Source: Bradyrhizobium sp. LHD-71
GTDB lineage: Bacteria > Pseudomonadota > Alphaproteobacteria > Rhizobiales > Xanthobacteraceae
Reading direction: 5' to 3'
DNA: 64,000 nt
NCBI RefSeq assembly: GCF_031157255.1
Contig: NZ_JAVIFX010000005.1
Location: 1-64,000, forward strand
Under the pieces are notes generated by a model. It was given only the letters and a program-made list of their open reading frames with translations, had not been told where the DNA came from and made no database searches. Shown here piece by piece: positions 8,358 through 17,254 of the stretch. Within the stretch, counting starts at the first letter, position 1. Each line of letters begins with the position of its first letter. A program made the position numbers and the translations under genes.

Positions 8358-9260
8358 TCAGTCGTTGAATTTGAAGACCTTGAGGGCATTGTCGCGCAGC
8401 ATCTTGCGCTCTGAGCCTGGCCGGAACTTCAGCTCTTCGATATCTCGCATCGCGCGCTCGGGATCGATCACCCACCAGTCGGTTCCGAACAAGAACTTAT
8501 CTTGCCCATACGTGTTGATGTAGTGCACCACGTTCGGGCCCCAGTGCTTCGGCGCATACGCGTCGCCTGCCATGTAGACGTTCGCGTGCTTCTGGCAGAT
8601 AGCGATCATCTCCTCGGTCCACGGATATCCAAGATGAATGCCTATGATGGTTAGTTCGGGGAAATCGATCGCGATGCGATCGAGCGTGATCGGCTTCGCT
8701 ACCGTCGCAAGCCGGTTGTCTGAACGATAGACAAGGCAATGTCCGACCTGCATCATGATCGGAATGCCGAGTTCAGCGCAGCGCGCGTAGTAGGGATAGT
8801 AAATCGCTGCATCCGGCGCCTGTCCGAACCAGTGCGGATAAAGATGTGCCCCGACGAAGCCGAGCTCCTTCACCGCGTAATCCAGCTCCTTCAGACCGGA
8901 AATTCCACGCAGCGGATCGATGCCGGCGAGTCCTGAATAGCGGTGCGGATATTTCTGGCATGCTTCATGGATCATCTCGTAGGGAATTTCGGCCGACGTG
9001 CTCATGCGGCGGTCGCCGCAACGGATAGCGATCAGCAACGAACGCTCGATTCCGGCGCGATCCATCTTCTCGATGTATTGCTCGTGCGTCAGCCCCTTGC
9101 GGTGATCACCTTCGAGACGAACCTTGTCCTTGAAGTTGTCATCCGTCGGCATGATCCCGCGGCCGATGACCTCCGGCGTGTACATGTTCACGACGATGTC
9201 GATGGCGCCGTAGCCAAGCTTGGTCTTCGACGCGTCGAATTTGTACTTCTGTTCGGTCAT
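8358..9260 (-). CDS. Amidohydrolase-2 (ACMSD-like) family metal-dependent hydrolase/decarboxylase
   Basis: Roughly 300-residue protein of the amidohydrolase_2 family, to which ACMSD and gamma-resorcylate decarboxylase belong. Seen are VGAHLYPHWFG, GIPIMMQVGH, FPELTIIGIHLGYPW and the C-terminal FLFGTDWW, where the Asp is the usual metal/catalytic residue. The N-terminal HxH expected in many members is replaced by the AIDIVVNMYTPE segment, so metal ligation may differ. ATG at 9260 follows GGAGCGAGGTG; the preceding GTG is also in frame. It lies 83 bases after the PrpD gene in the same run. Substrate unknown; a decarboxylase or hydrolase step in ring catabolism is plausible. Confidence 0.82.
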   Translation of the reverse strand: MTEQKYKFDASKTKLGYGAIDIVVNMYTPEVIGRGIMPTDDNFKDKVRLEGDHRKGLTHEQYIEKMDRAGIERSLLIAIRCGDRRMSTSAEIPYEMIHEACQKYPHRYSGLAGIDPLRGISGLKELDYAVKELGFVGAHLYPHWFGQAPDAAIYYPYYARCAELGIPIMMQVGHCLVYRSDNRLATVAKPITLDRIAIDFPELTIIGIHLGYPWTEEMIAICQKHANVYMAGDAYAPKHWGPNVVHYINTYGQDKFLFGTDWWVIDPERAMRDIEELKFRPGSERKMLRDNALKVFKFND

Positions 9261-9343
9261 CACCTCGCTCCAGTGTCAGATCGGGCCGCACAGGCGCCCG
9301 CTCATATCGATTATTCGTTTGTTGTGTTCCCTGACCCAAAGTC

Positions 9344-10726
9344 TCATGTCTCTTGAACAGCGCCGCGGCAGGCTGCTGTAAAGGCTGCAAGCGACGATGC
9401 GGACCCAAGTCCCTCGAGCGCGTTCTCGAGCGCATGCACGCCGGATTCCGGTAACGAACGGCCGGCGTTGGCACGGAACTTCATCCGAATGTCCTGTTCG
9501 CTCGGAGGGCGACTGACGTTTCCGAAAACATCGTCAATCCGCTCGTGGTGAGACCGACCATCGCGCAAAACAAATGTGAGCTCCGCCTCGAACTTCCTTG
9601 GAAAATGATGCGGTTCCAGCTTCTCCCAAGATGTTCGCGAGGCGAGATCGAAAACCTCGTCGCGGATCGGCGTCGAGAATGTATCGAGCTCCACCCGACC
9701 GTCGATGATCTCGGCTGCAACCGCGATCGGCAGGCTCCAGCGCGCTGCATGCGGCGTCACCGGGCGCTGCTTGTCGCCCCATGGCTCGCAGATGACCGGG
9801 GTTGCGCCAGGCGGAACCCGGCACAGAATGCTCTTGATTTCGCTGGCGTTCGTGATTGCACTCTTTGCCTTCTGTGCAGCCTCGATGAACGGGTGAATGT
9901 AGTGGCAGCATGGATAAAACTTGAACGCTGCTTCCGCGATCTTCCAATCGCGTCCAATGGTCGTCAACGACTGGACAAGTTGCTCCGCGGCGGCCTGGTC
10001 ACGGGCGAACGCCGAGAACAACCCGTAGCGGCCCTCCAGCGAGGTCACCGGTCCCGTCAGCCCATGCCGCGCGAGCTGCGAGGCTAGGATCCCACTGTGA
10101 GCTGCCCAGCCAGGGTGCAATGATTTGACCGATGAACCGTTGCTGAGGAATTCGAACACACCGGACGCTTGACTCAGCGCGATGCCCATCGCTGTCACGG
10201 TCGCATCATCGTCAAGTCCGGACAACCGCGCGGCGATGAATGCAGCAGCAAGCGCTCCGCCGACGGAAGTGATCTGGAATCCGGCCGCCTGAAAGCGCCC
10301 GGGCGCGGCCTCTCCGAGGCGAACCAGCAACTCCCAGCCGAGAACGTAGGCGTTGAGAACACTTGATCCGTCGCTGCCACACATCTCTCCGGCGGCCAGT
10401 GCCGTCGGTGCGAGAACGGCGCTGCCATGCACGATCGACGCCGTGTGAGTGTCGTCGTATTCCAGGCTGTGGATCAATCCGCCGTTGATCATTGCCGCCG
10501 TCGCGGCGTCGGTTCCTCCCGTTCGGCCAAAGACCGTCGCGGCGCCCTGTCCCGCGATGCCAGCTGCGAATTTCCGGTATGGAGCGCCCACGTCCTGAGT
10601 GTTCGCAGCAAGACCAACTCCAACCGCATCCATGAGATGCAGGCGCGCCAGTCGCGCCACATGCGGTGGCAGCGGCCGCGACACGGCTTCACCGAGAGCC
10701 TGCACCAGGTCGGCGGCAAGCGTCAC
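9344..10726 (-). CDS. MmgE/PrpD family protein (first copy)
   Basis: 460-residue MmgE/PrpD protein, the all-helical plus alpha/beta fold of 2-methylcitrate dehydratase and cis-aconitate decarboxylase. Seen are LHLMDAVGVGLAAN, INGGLIHSLEYDDTHTASIVHGSAV (the family D-D-T-H motif), HPGWAAHSGILASQLARHGLTGP and FKFYPCCHYIHPFIEAA. The reading frame extends upstream, but the real start is the GTG at 10726, which overlaps the TGA of the flavoprotein gene (GTGA), so the two are translationally coupled. A second PrpD lies two genes upstream. Members dehydrate, isomerise or decarboxylate tricarboxylates; here the substrate is unknown. Confidence 0.88.
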   Translation of the reverse strand: MTLAADLVQALGEAVSRPLPPHVARLARLHLMDAVGVGLAANTQDVGAPYRKFAAGIAGQGAATVFGRTGGTDAATAAMINGGLIHSLEYDDTHTASIVHGSAVLAPTALAAGEMCGSDGSSVLNAYVLGWELLVRLGEAAPGRFQAAGFQITSVGGALAAAFIAARLSGLDDDATVTAMGIALSQASGVFEFLSNGSSVKSLHPGWAAHSGILASQLARHGLTGPVTSLEGRYGLFSAFARDQAAAEQLVQSLTTIGRDWKIAEAAFKFYPCCHYIHPFIEAAQKAKSAITNASEIKSILCRVPPGATPVICEPWGDKQRPVTPHAARWSLPIAVAAEIIDGRVELDTFSTPIRDEVFDLASRTSWEKLEPHHFPRKFEAELTFVLRDGRSHHERIDDVFGNVSRPPSEQDIRMKFRANAGRSLPESGVHALENALEGLGSASSLAAFTAACRGAVQET

Positions 10727-12096
10727 TTGCGGGCCCCCTTGATCTCGTCCGCACCAGCAAGCGCTGCGAGCCTGCCGAGCGCGATCGCCGACAGCAGCCC
10801 GTTGCCCGACGCATAGCCGAGGGCACCCGCGCGCCCGCTGATTCCGGCCGCAGCGCCTCCGCCGGCGAACAGGTTTGGGATCGGCTTTCCGTCGGGCCGC
10901 AAAACGCGAGCATCGGCATCGACGCGCAAGCCGCCCTGGGTATGAAACAGGCCCGGCTTCACCTGACATCCGCAGAGCATTCCGGTGAGTGGCGCCAGGC
11001 CGAAATTGCTGCGTCCGAACCGGTCCTTTGCCTCGCCGGCAGCGGCCTGATTGTATCTTGCGAGCTCACCTTCGAAGGCATCTGGCGAAACGTCAAGCTT
11101 CGCGGCGAATTCGCGCGCATCCTTGCCTTTCTTGATGCCTCCGAGTTCGTCAAGTTCACGGAACTCCTGTTCCTGCGTGGCAATGTCGAAGATGCGCTGG
11201 TCGAAGACCGCGTATGTGGTGCGGCCATGATTGAGCACATGCTTGGCGAAGCCTGAATAGCCGAGGCTTTCGTCGCCAAATCGGGATCCGGAATCATCGA
11301 TCAGAATTCCGCCCTTCTCCATCGTCGTCCACGACAGCAGGCTGCCGTGTGGATAGGCGACGGCAGCATAGCCCTGATAGGCCGCCATGTTGGCAAAGTC
11401 CGCGCCGAGCTTCTCGCCCCAGATCACCGCCTCGCCAGTGGAGCCCGGCGCGCCGAAGTAGTCCGCTCCCGCGATCTCCGGACAGTAACGCTTGATGAGC
11501 GCGTTATTCGCCGCAAAGCCGTTCACGGCCAGTATGGTTTTTTCTGCGCGCATTTCGAAACGGCCATCGGAGCTTTCGACGATCGCGCCTTTGACCGCGC
11601 CGTTCTCTACGAGAAGGTCGATTGCAGCATTACCGACCGCAAGCGGGATGCCACGACGCTCCACGGCGCCCAGCAGATCGTCGACGAGGTCCTGGCCGAC
11701 GCGCGACACAGGCGCGTGCAGACGTGAGACCGAGTGGCCGATGTGCTTGTAGGCGGTAATGAGCTGCATCCTGGCGCCGACATCGTCGATAAGCCATTCC
11801 ACCACCCCGCCCGAAACCTCAGCGAGCCGACGCACGAGCGCAAGATCGTCCGTCTCCTTCGCGATGTTCATCAGGTCGGCTACGAGGGCATCGGGCGAGT
11901 CGACGATTCCCGCTTCCCGCTGAAGCCGGCTGTTCGCGGCCGGGACCGAACCTGTGGAGAGCGACGAATTGCCACCGGGAACGTGGCGTTTCTCGATGAT
12001 TGCCGTCGATACGCCGCGATCATGCGCGGTGATAGCCGCAGCGAGACCGCACGCACCTGCTCCTACAACCAGAACGTCGATCTGTGCATCAGACAT
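10723..12096 (-). CDS. FAD-dependent oxidoreductase (fumarate reductase/KsdD-like flavoprotein)
   Basis: About 457 residues. The N-terminal Rossmann motif VVGAGACGLAAAITAHDRG and IEKRHVPGGNSSLSTG bind FAD. The C-terminal FAD segment has NLFAGGGAAAGISG and GYASGNGLLSAIALG. The layout is the FAD_binding_2 family (fumarate reductase, 3-ketosteroid dehydrogenase, urocanate reductase), which adds or removes hydrogen at an activated C=C bond. The ATG at 12096 overlaps the end of the upstream PrpD gene by 8 bases. The sandwich between two PrpD genes suggests that reduction or oxidation of an unsaturated acid alternates with hydration or decarboxylation; that is inference. There is no Tat or Sec signal, so it is probably cytoplasmic. 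Confidence 0.85.
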   Translation of the reverse strand: MSDAQIDVLVVGAGACGLAAAITAHDRGVSTAIIEKRHVPGGNSSLSTGSVPAANSRLQREAGIVDSPDALVADLMNIAKETDDLALVRRLAEVSGGVVEWLIDDVGARMQLITAYKHIGHSVSRLHAPVSRVGQDLVDDLLGAVERRGIPLAVGNAAIDLLVENGAVKGAIVESSDGRFEMRAEKTILAVNGFAANNALIKRYCPEIAGADYFGAPGSTGEAVIWGEKLGADFANMAAYQGYAAVAYPHGSLLSWTTMEKGGILIDDSGSRFGDESLGYSGFAKHVLNHGRTTYAVFDQRIFDIATQEQEFRELDELGGIKKGKDAREFAAKLDVSPDAFEGELARYNQAAAGEAKDRFGRSNFGLAPLTGMLCGCQVKPGLFHTQGGLRVDADARVLRPDGKPIPNLFAGGGAAAGISGRAGALGYASGNGLLSAIALGRLAALAGADEIKGARK

Positions 12097-13492
12097 TTTT
12101 TGTTTGTTCCAGCATCTGCGAGACGGCGACGCGCAAAGGGGTGCGAAAGTCGGCGTCTGCTGCACTGATAAGTGCCTTCAGGTACGGCGCCATCGCCGGG
12201 AAGTCGGCAGCCATGGCCTTATCCAGCTTGCCGAAGATGGCGTCTTCTCCGTAGGGATTGTCCGCGCCACCCTTCGCGCTGTCACATTCGGCCTGCCAGG
12301 ACTCCCCGTTCGTGAAGAGCCATGTTACGCGTGCGGGCCGATCCTTCGGCCACGGCTGTACGGCGGGGTGCTGCTTCAGCGTCACCCGCCGTCGCAGTGC
12401 CGCGATTTCCGGCTGTTCAAGTGTCGCCCTCGTGAAGGCGTCGAAGCCGCCGGTCCTCATGACCGAGGTAGCGGCCATCGCGTGCGGCAACGAGAACTTG
12501 GCCGCCAGCGTCGTGGCAGGTTCGACATTGGTCAGGTTCATACCGAGCTTGTGGGTCTCGACCGTAATCTCGGCGATCTCGCCCAGAGTCAGCTTGGCCC
12601 CGTCGAGTCGCGAAACCAGCTCGAGGTTCGCTTCAACTGCTGAATGCGCATACTGACAACACGCGAACATCTTGTGATAGCCATTGGCGATCGCCCAATC
12701 CTCGCCAAGGTCCGTCACGAGCGCGTCTGCGTGACATTGCGCGCCGAAGACCGTCGTGAACACGTCGTATGGCGTCTGTGCGAGTCCGGAGATGCCGGCT
12801 TCAGCCCAGTCGACTGAACGCATGCCGATCCATGCGCCTGCCGAGGTCCAGGCGTTGCGCACCAGCGCACCTTCGACGGCATGATTGAAAGGTCCGGCGA
12901 AGGTCATCGCGCAGGCATTGGTGACGGCGGCTTGCAGCACCTCGGCGTTCGCTTTGCGGATCAGGGCGGCGCCAGCCGCTGCGCCCACCGTCGCGAGCGC
13001 GGCGTGTGGGTGCACCGTCATGACGTCGAACTTGAAAGCCAGCGACACCCGCCCAGCAATCTCGTAGGAAATCGCAAGGGCGTTCGCGAGGTCAGACAGC
13101 GTGACGTCACGATGTTCCGCCTCCGCCATAATGGCCGGCAAGGCATACGCTCCGCCATGCGACGGCGCCTTGCGAAAGCCTTCATCGAGCTCGCACCAGG
13201 TGATCGCCATGCCGTTCGACGCAGCCGCGGAGAAGCGATCGACGCGAGCGGCATTCCGTTTGAAGACGGTGGCCTCCGGCGCAAACGAGGTCCGTGCGAA
13301 CTGGTCTATTGTCTTGCTGACTTCCGGCTCCCGGGACGCCAGCACGATAGCTGCCAGATCGTCAGCTAGCACCAGAGCTGCACGCCGCCGCACAGGTGCC
13401 GGCAGAACGCCGCGATTGGCATCCGCGGCCCAGTGCATCAATCGCGTGAGGTTGCGACCGAAGTTCGCGCGTATGTCTGCAGCAGCGGTCAT
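12089..13492 (-). CDS. MmgE/PrpD family protein (second copy)
   Basis: 467 residues, same family as the 9344-10726 gene but clearly divergent from it. Seen are NGMAITWCELDEGFRKAPSHGGAY (family DDxH region replaced by E-L-D-E-G), ISYEIAGRVSLAF, VHPHAALATVGAAAGAAL and GYHKMFACCQYAHSAVEA. The ATG at 13492 overlaps the TGA of an upstream acyl-CoA synthetase remnant (ATGA), so this was once the second gene of an operon. It is now effectively the first intact gene after operator 13855-13868. Likely acts on a polycarboxylate or its ester in the cluster's pathway. Confidence 0.85.
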   Translation of the reverse strand: MTAAADIRANFGRNLTRLMHWAADANRGVLPAPVRRRAALVLADDLAAIVLASREPEVSKTIDQFARTSFAPEATVFKRNAARVDRFSAAASNGMAITWCELDEGFRKAPSHGGAYALPAIMAEAEHRDVTLSDLANALAISYEIAGRVSLAFKFDVMTVHPHAALATVGAAAGAALIRKANAEVLQAAVTNACAMTFAGPFNHAVEGALVRNAWTSAGAWIGMRSVDWAEAGISGLAQTPYDVFTTVFGAQCHADALVTDLGEDWAIANGYHKMFACCQYAHSAVEANLELVSRLDGAKLTLGEIAEITVETHKLGMNLTNVEPATTLAAKFSLPHAMAATSVMRTGGFDAFTRATLEQPEIAALRRRVTLKQHPAVQPWPKDRPARVTWLFTNGESWQAECDSAKGGADNPYGEDAIFGKLDKAMAADFPAMAPYLKALISAADADFRTPLRVAVSQMLEQTKNV

Positions 13493-13856
13493 GGCCTTGA
13501 TCCAGCTGCGGAACAGCCAGCCTCCGTTTCAATCGGATCGCCGCCAAGGCGGCCGCGCATCACCTTACCCATTGCGTTACGCGGCAAATCCCTGACAAAA
13601 CGTACTTCCTTCGGAACCTTGTACCGTGACAGCCGATTGAGGCACGCCTCGATCAACACCTCTGCGCCGACATTCCTGCCGTCGGGCAAGACCACGAACG
13701 CGGTGACGGCCTCACCCAGTAGGCGTGAGGAAGGCCGATTGCCGCGCATTCCGCCACCGCCTCATGCGCGGCAATGATGTGCTCGAGCTCTTTCGGATAG
13801 ATGTTCTCCCCGTTGTCCGCGCCAGACAACGAGAATGCTGGAAGCATTTCGGTCAA
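13489..13856 (-). pseudogene. Truncated, frameshifted acyl-CoA synthetase (AMP-ligase) C-terminus
   Basis: Two reverse-strand frames together encode the C-terminal lid of an adenylate-forming ligase. The first (from about 13856) gives DNGENIYPKELEHIIAAHEA, ending near IGLPHAY. The second continues with GEAVTAFVVLPDG, LSRYKVPKEVRFV and DLPRNAMGKVMRG, the conserved A8-A10 region with the catalytic Lys (GK). The frame changes near 13716, and everything N-terminal of the GENIYP core motif is missing. Its stop codon still overlaps the next start (ATGA), showing the old operon order. The left edge of the remnant coincides with an operator. Confidence 0.8.
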
Positions 13857-13868
13857 CTGTCAACAGAT
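13855..13868. promoter_or_regulatory. Operator a of the AACTGTCAACAGTT family
   Basis: AACTGTCAACAGAT, 12/14 to the consensus, with an extra GTCAAC directly to its left (13852-13857). It lies at the head of the reverse-strand run from the acyl-CoA synthetase remnant and PrpD genes to the monooxygenase. On the reverse strand its core reads TTGACA, a possible -35 hexamer. Confidence 0.7.
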
Positions 13869-13920
13869 TACAAGTTGGTGACGCGGCAGCCCTCTTATGC
13901 TCGTCTGCACGGATCTATCG

Positions 13921-14604
13921 TCAGAACCACTTCCACAGGTCAGTATTGCCCGCCAACTCGGCAGCGGAGCCAGCAAAGGCGACCTGACCCGAGCGCAGGA
14001 TTACCACTTGCTGTACGACCTTCAATGTCGCAGGAACGTTCTGCTCGACCACGATCAGACCGACGCCCATCCGCTCGTTGATATCGACCAGCCGCCGCAT
14101 GACGTTGCGGACGATCACCGGCGCCAACCCGGTGGAGGGCTCGTCGAGCAGGAGCCATTTCGGACGCGTCATCAATGCCATGCCGAGCGCGAGCATTTGC
14201 TGCTCGCCTCCGCTCATCGAACCGGCACGCTGCTGGCGGCGCTCGGATAGAACGGGAAACAGCTCGTAGACCTGGGACACGAATGACGGATCAAACAGCA
14301 GCCCTGCGATCCGCAGGTTTTGTTCGACGCTCAGGTTCGGGAACACGTTGTGCCCTTGCGGCACGAATGCGATGCCGCGTCGGACGTTGTCAGCGACGGT
14401 GGCGGCACACGTGTCGTTGCTGTCGACCTCCACCCGTCCGCTGACGGGCCGCACGGCCCCCATAATGCATCGCAGCAGCGTCGTCTTGCCCGCGCCATTG
14501 TGCCCGAACACACCAAGGCGTGCTCCTGCCTGCAACGACAACGAAACGTCGTTCAGAGCCGTCAGCGGACCGTAGCCTGCGATCAGATTGTGGACCTGCA
14601 GCAT
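13921..14604 (-). CDS. livF: Branched-chain-amino-acid-type ABC transporter ATPase LivF
   Basis: 227-residue cytoplasmic ATPase of the HAAT (Liv) import family. Walker A GHNGAGKT, Q-loop VPQGHNVFPN, signature MSGGEQQML, Walker B WLLLDEPSTGL and an H-switch position occupied by Glu-Gln in VVEQNV, as is usual in LivF. It is the last gene of livK-H-M-G-F, 10 bases after livG. The substrate is probably not a branched-chain amino acid: related systems next to catabolic genes import aromatic or dicarboxylic acids. Expression is presumably set by operator 18474-18487 upstream of the binding-protein gene. Confidence 0.93.
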   Translation of the reverse strand: MLQVHNLIAGYGPLTALNDVSLSLQAGARLGVFGHNGAGKTTLLRCIMGAVRPVSGRVEVDSNDTCAATVADNVRRGIAFVPQGHNVFPNLSVEQNLRIAGLLFDPSFVSQVYELFPVLSERRQQRAGSMSGGEQQMLALGMALMTRPKWLLLDEPSTGLAPVIVRNVMRRLVDINERMGVGLIVVEQNVPATLKVVQQVVILRSGQVAFAGSAAELAGNTDLWKWF

Positions 14605-14614
14605 GTGCCCCCGC

Positions 14615-15373
14615 TCAATGCCCGAAATAGAGTTCGGTCAGTTGCGGGTCACGGATCAACTCGGCGACCGAGCCTCGGGCCATGATCGCGCCGGAGAACA
14701 TGAACACGCCCTCGTCGCACAGATCCTGGATGAAACCGACATTGTGCTCGACCACGCAAACGGCAACGCCGCAGTCGGCAGCGTCACGCACGACGCGCTG
14801 CATCGCTGCATAGGATTGCCCCTCCACGCCGGCCATCGGCTCGTCGAGCAGCAGGCACCTCGCGTCCCCCATCAACGCGCGCGCGACGCCAATGAGCTTC
14901 TGCTGGCCATACGGCAGGTCCGAGACCAGCGCGTCGGCGACCTGCGAAAGTCCCATCCGGCCAAGGACGTCCGCTGCCCTCTCGCGCGCGATCTTGTCGT
15001 GCTGCTTCAGCCTGGCATGAGCCAGCAGGACACTCAGGAGAGATTCTCCAGGATAGTCGTGGGTGCCGACCAGCAGGTTGTCCAGCACCGTAAGAGACGG
15101 AAACAGCCGAATATGCTGCCACGTGCGGCTCAAGCCATGCCGAACCCGCTCATGAGACTTGAGACGGTCGATCGACACGCCAGCGAGTGTGACCGCGCCG
15201 GAATCCGGTTTGACCACCCCCGAGATCAGATTGAAGAAGGAAGTCTTGCCGGCGCCATTCGGACCGATCAGGCCGAGAACCTTACCTGCCGTGAGGGACA
15301 GGTTGATACCGCGTGCAACGACGATGCCATCAAAGCTCTTGTTGAGGTTTTTAACCTCGAGGACGCCTGTCAT
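14615..15373 (-). CDS. livG: Branched-chain-amino-acid-type ABC transporter ATPase LivG
   Basis: 252-residue ATPase partner of LivF. Walker A GPNGAGKT, FNLISGVVKPDSG, the LivG-type LSRTWQHIRLFPSLTVLDNLLVG loop, signature-like LPYGQQKLIGVARAL (SGGQQ is degenerate to PYGQQ, normal for LivG), Walker B CLLLDEPMAG and VVEHNV. The frame is open upstream, but the ATG at 15373 overlaps the livM stop (TGATG) and gives the standard N-terminus VLEVKNLNKSF. Translationally coupled to livM. Confidence 0.92.
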   Translation of the reverse strand: MTGVLEVKNLNKSFDGIVVARGINLSLTAGKVLGLIGPNGAGKTSFFNLISGVVKPDSGAVTLAGVSIDRLKSHERVRHGLSRTWQHIRLFPSLTVLDNLLVGTHDYPGESLLSVLLAHARLKQHDKIARERAADVLGRMGLSQVADALVSDLPYGQQKLIGVARALMGDARCLLLDEPMAGVEGQSYAAMQRVVRDAADCGVAVCVVEHNVGFIQDLCDEGVFMFSGAIMARGSVAELIRDPQLTELYFGH

Positions 15374-16269
15374 CAGCCACCCTCCCCAGTCCTGCTTCGG
15401 GGCGTCCGATCGCGCCAGACGTTCTCGGCCGGCACCAGGCCCTGCGGACGCACGAACATGAACACAAGGACAAGGCCGGTGAAGAGCAACCCCTGGATCG
15501 GACCCAGCACGCTTGGCGGCAGATGGAGAAACGTCAGAGCCTGCGGCAGCGCCTGCAATAGCAACGCGCCCACGACCGGCCCCCAGGTCGTGCGCACCCC
15601 ACCCACAACCACCATCGTCAGGATCGCGGCGGATTGCAGGATCTCGAACTGCTCCGGCGTGATGAACCGGTAATAGTGCGCGTAAAGCGCGCCCGCGAAG
15701 CCCGCGATGCCGGAACCAAGGCCGAAGATGACGATCTTCATCCACATCGCGTCACGGCCGACCGACGCAAATGCCTGTTCGTCATCGCGCATCGCGCTCA
15801 TCGCCCGCCCATAGTCGCTGCGCGCAATCAGGCGCACCAGCAGGACCACGGCGATAGTCACGGCCAGCACGAGGATGACGTAGCTTTCGCGTCCGAAATC
15901 GCGAATCAGAAACGGCGGAATGTTGGTGAAGCCGCCCGGGCCGCCCGTGAAGCGAAGGTTCTTGATCACCTCCAGCAAGCCGAGCTGGAAGCCGATGCTC
16001 GCAATCAGCAGATAGTCGCCGGAAACACGAAGAGTTGGCAGCGTGAGCGCAACCGATGCAACGACTGCGACGACCATGCCGGCGAACATTGCCAGCAGAA
16101 CTGGGACACCAAAATCTCGCGACAGGACTGCGGAGGTGTACGCACCCAGTGCAAAGAACACCGGGTGGGCAATGGAAACCAGCCCCCCATAACCGATGAT
16201 CAGGTTGAAGCTCGTTGCCAGAACGACATACAGGCCGACGATGATGATGATGCCGTAGACGTATTCCAC
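15373..16269 (-). CDS. livM: Branched-chain-amino-acid-type ABC transporter permease LivM
   Basis: About 298-residue inner-membrane permease with 8-9 helices. Typical LivM features are FNLIIGYGGLVSIAHPVFFALGAY at the N-terminus and the cytoplasmic coupling loop RLIARSDYGRAMSAMRDDEQAFASVG (the EAA-like R-D-x-E-x-A motif). The GTG at 16269 is preferred, four bases after the livH stop; longer versions of the frame begin with a non-membrane stretch. Forms the channel with LivH. Confidence 0.9.
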   Translation of the reverse strand: MEYVYGIIIIVGLYVVLATSFNLIIGYGGLVSIAHPVFFALGAYTSAVLSRDFGVPVLLAMFAGMVVAVVASVALTLPTLRVSGDYLLIASIGFQLGLLEVIKNLRFTGGPGGFTNIPPFLIRDFGRESYVILVLAVTIAVVLLVRLIARSDYGRAMSAMRDDEQAFASVGRDAMWMKIVIFGLGSGIAGFAGALYAHYYRFITPEQFEILQSAAILTMVVVGGVRTTWGPVVGALLLQALPQALTFLHLPPSVLGPIQGLLFTGLVLVFMFVRPQGLVPAENVWRDRTPRSRTGEGG

Positions 16270-16273
16270 GACG

Positions 16274-17221
16274 TCAGCCTCGCGATTCGGGAGTGGATGC
16301 CTCTTCCCCGGCGATTTTTCGCGTGGCACTGCCAAAACGTTCTCGACGTCGTGGCAGACGCAAGCCGTTCGGGAAGAACACGATCGCCAGGAACAGGAAT
16401 ACGTAAAGCAGGAAGCCCTGCCATTCCGACGGAATCACCAGAATGCTTGCATTCTGGATCACGCCGAGAATGACCGCAGCAGCGACGGCACCGCCGAGGT
16501 TGCCGATCCCGCCGATGATGGTCGCAGCCACCGCAAACAACATGAGCGAAAGGGCAGTCTGCGGCAGCACCTGCGCGCGGGTCCCGTAAAGAAACATGCC
16601 GAGCGCGACCAGCGCGCCGGCGATCAGCATCGCCAGCAAAAAGACCAGGCGCCGATTGATTCCGTACAGCTCTGCAAGATCTGGGTTGTCTGCGACGCCG
16701 ACCATGAACTGTCCGAGCCGGGTGAAGCGCATGAAGGCGAAAAGCGCGGCGATCGCAGCAACGGTTGAGCCGATGGCCGGCAGATCCCAGGCGCTGATGG
16801 CGATGTTGCCGACAAGTGTGACCGGCCAGAAGATCATCGGAAAGACCGTTTGCGGCCACGTGCCGAAGATCAGCATCGCGAGATAGGCAATGAATTCCGA
16901 AACAATGAACGTGAAGACGAAGACGAACATGACCGAGACGCCGCGCCTGCGCAACGCCTCGAATCCGATGCGTTCAAGCGCGTACGATGCGGCAAGCGTT
17001 ACCACCATCATCAGCACGAACGCCGCCCAGCCCGGCCACTTCAGCCACTGCACGCCGACGAACGCCGTGTAGAACGCGATCGTCATGATCGCAGCCTGGG
17101 CGAAGTTGAACAGCCGCGTGACCTTCAGCACCAGCGCGAAGGCCGTCGCGAACAACACGTAATAGGTGGCCGTCGCCAGCGACGTCCAGAGGATCTGCAG
17201 GACGATCGTGGCGTCAAACAT
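16274..17221 (-). CDS. livH: Branched-chain-amino-acid-type ABC transporter permease LivH
   Basis: 315-residue permease with about eight transmembrane helices. The N-terminus shows YVLFATAFALVLKVTRLFNFAQ and the coupling loop reads FMRFTRLGQFMVGVADNPDLAELYGI, as in LivH. GGIGNLGGAVAAAVILGVIQN is the conserved C-terminal segment. It starts 33 bases after the binding-protein gene and is followed four bases later by livM. Partner of LivM in the import channel. Confidence 0.92.
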   Translation of the reverse strand: MFDATIVLQILWTSLATATYYVLFATAFALVLKVTRLFNFAQAAIMTIAFYTAFVGVQWLKWPGWAAFVLMMVVTLAASYALERIGFEALRRRGVSVMFVFVFTFIVSEFIAYLAMLIFGTWPQTVFPMIFWPVTLVGNIAISAWDLPAIGSTVAAIAALFAFMRFTRLGQFMVGVADNPDLAELYGINRRLVFLLAMLIAGALVALGMFLYGTRAQVLPQTALSLMLFAVAATIIGGIGNLGGAVAAAVILGVIQNASILVIPSEWQGFLLYVFLFLAIVFFPNGLRLPRRRERFGSATRKIAGEEASTPESRG

Positions 17222-17254
17222 GCCCGTACGATCTCGATCGTCGTGAGCGTCCCG

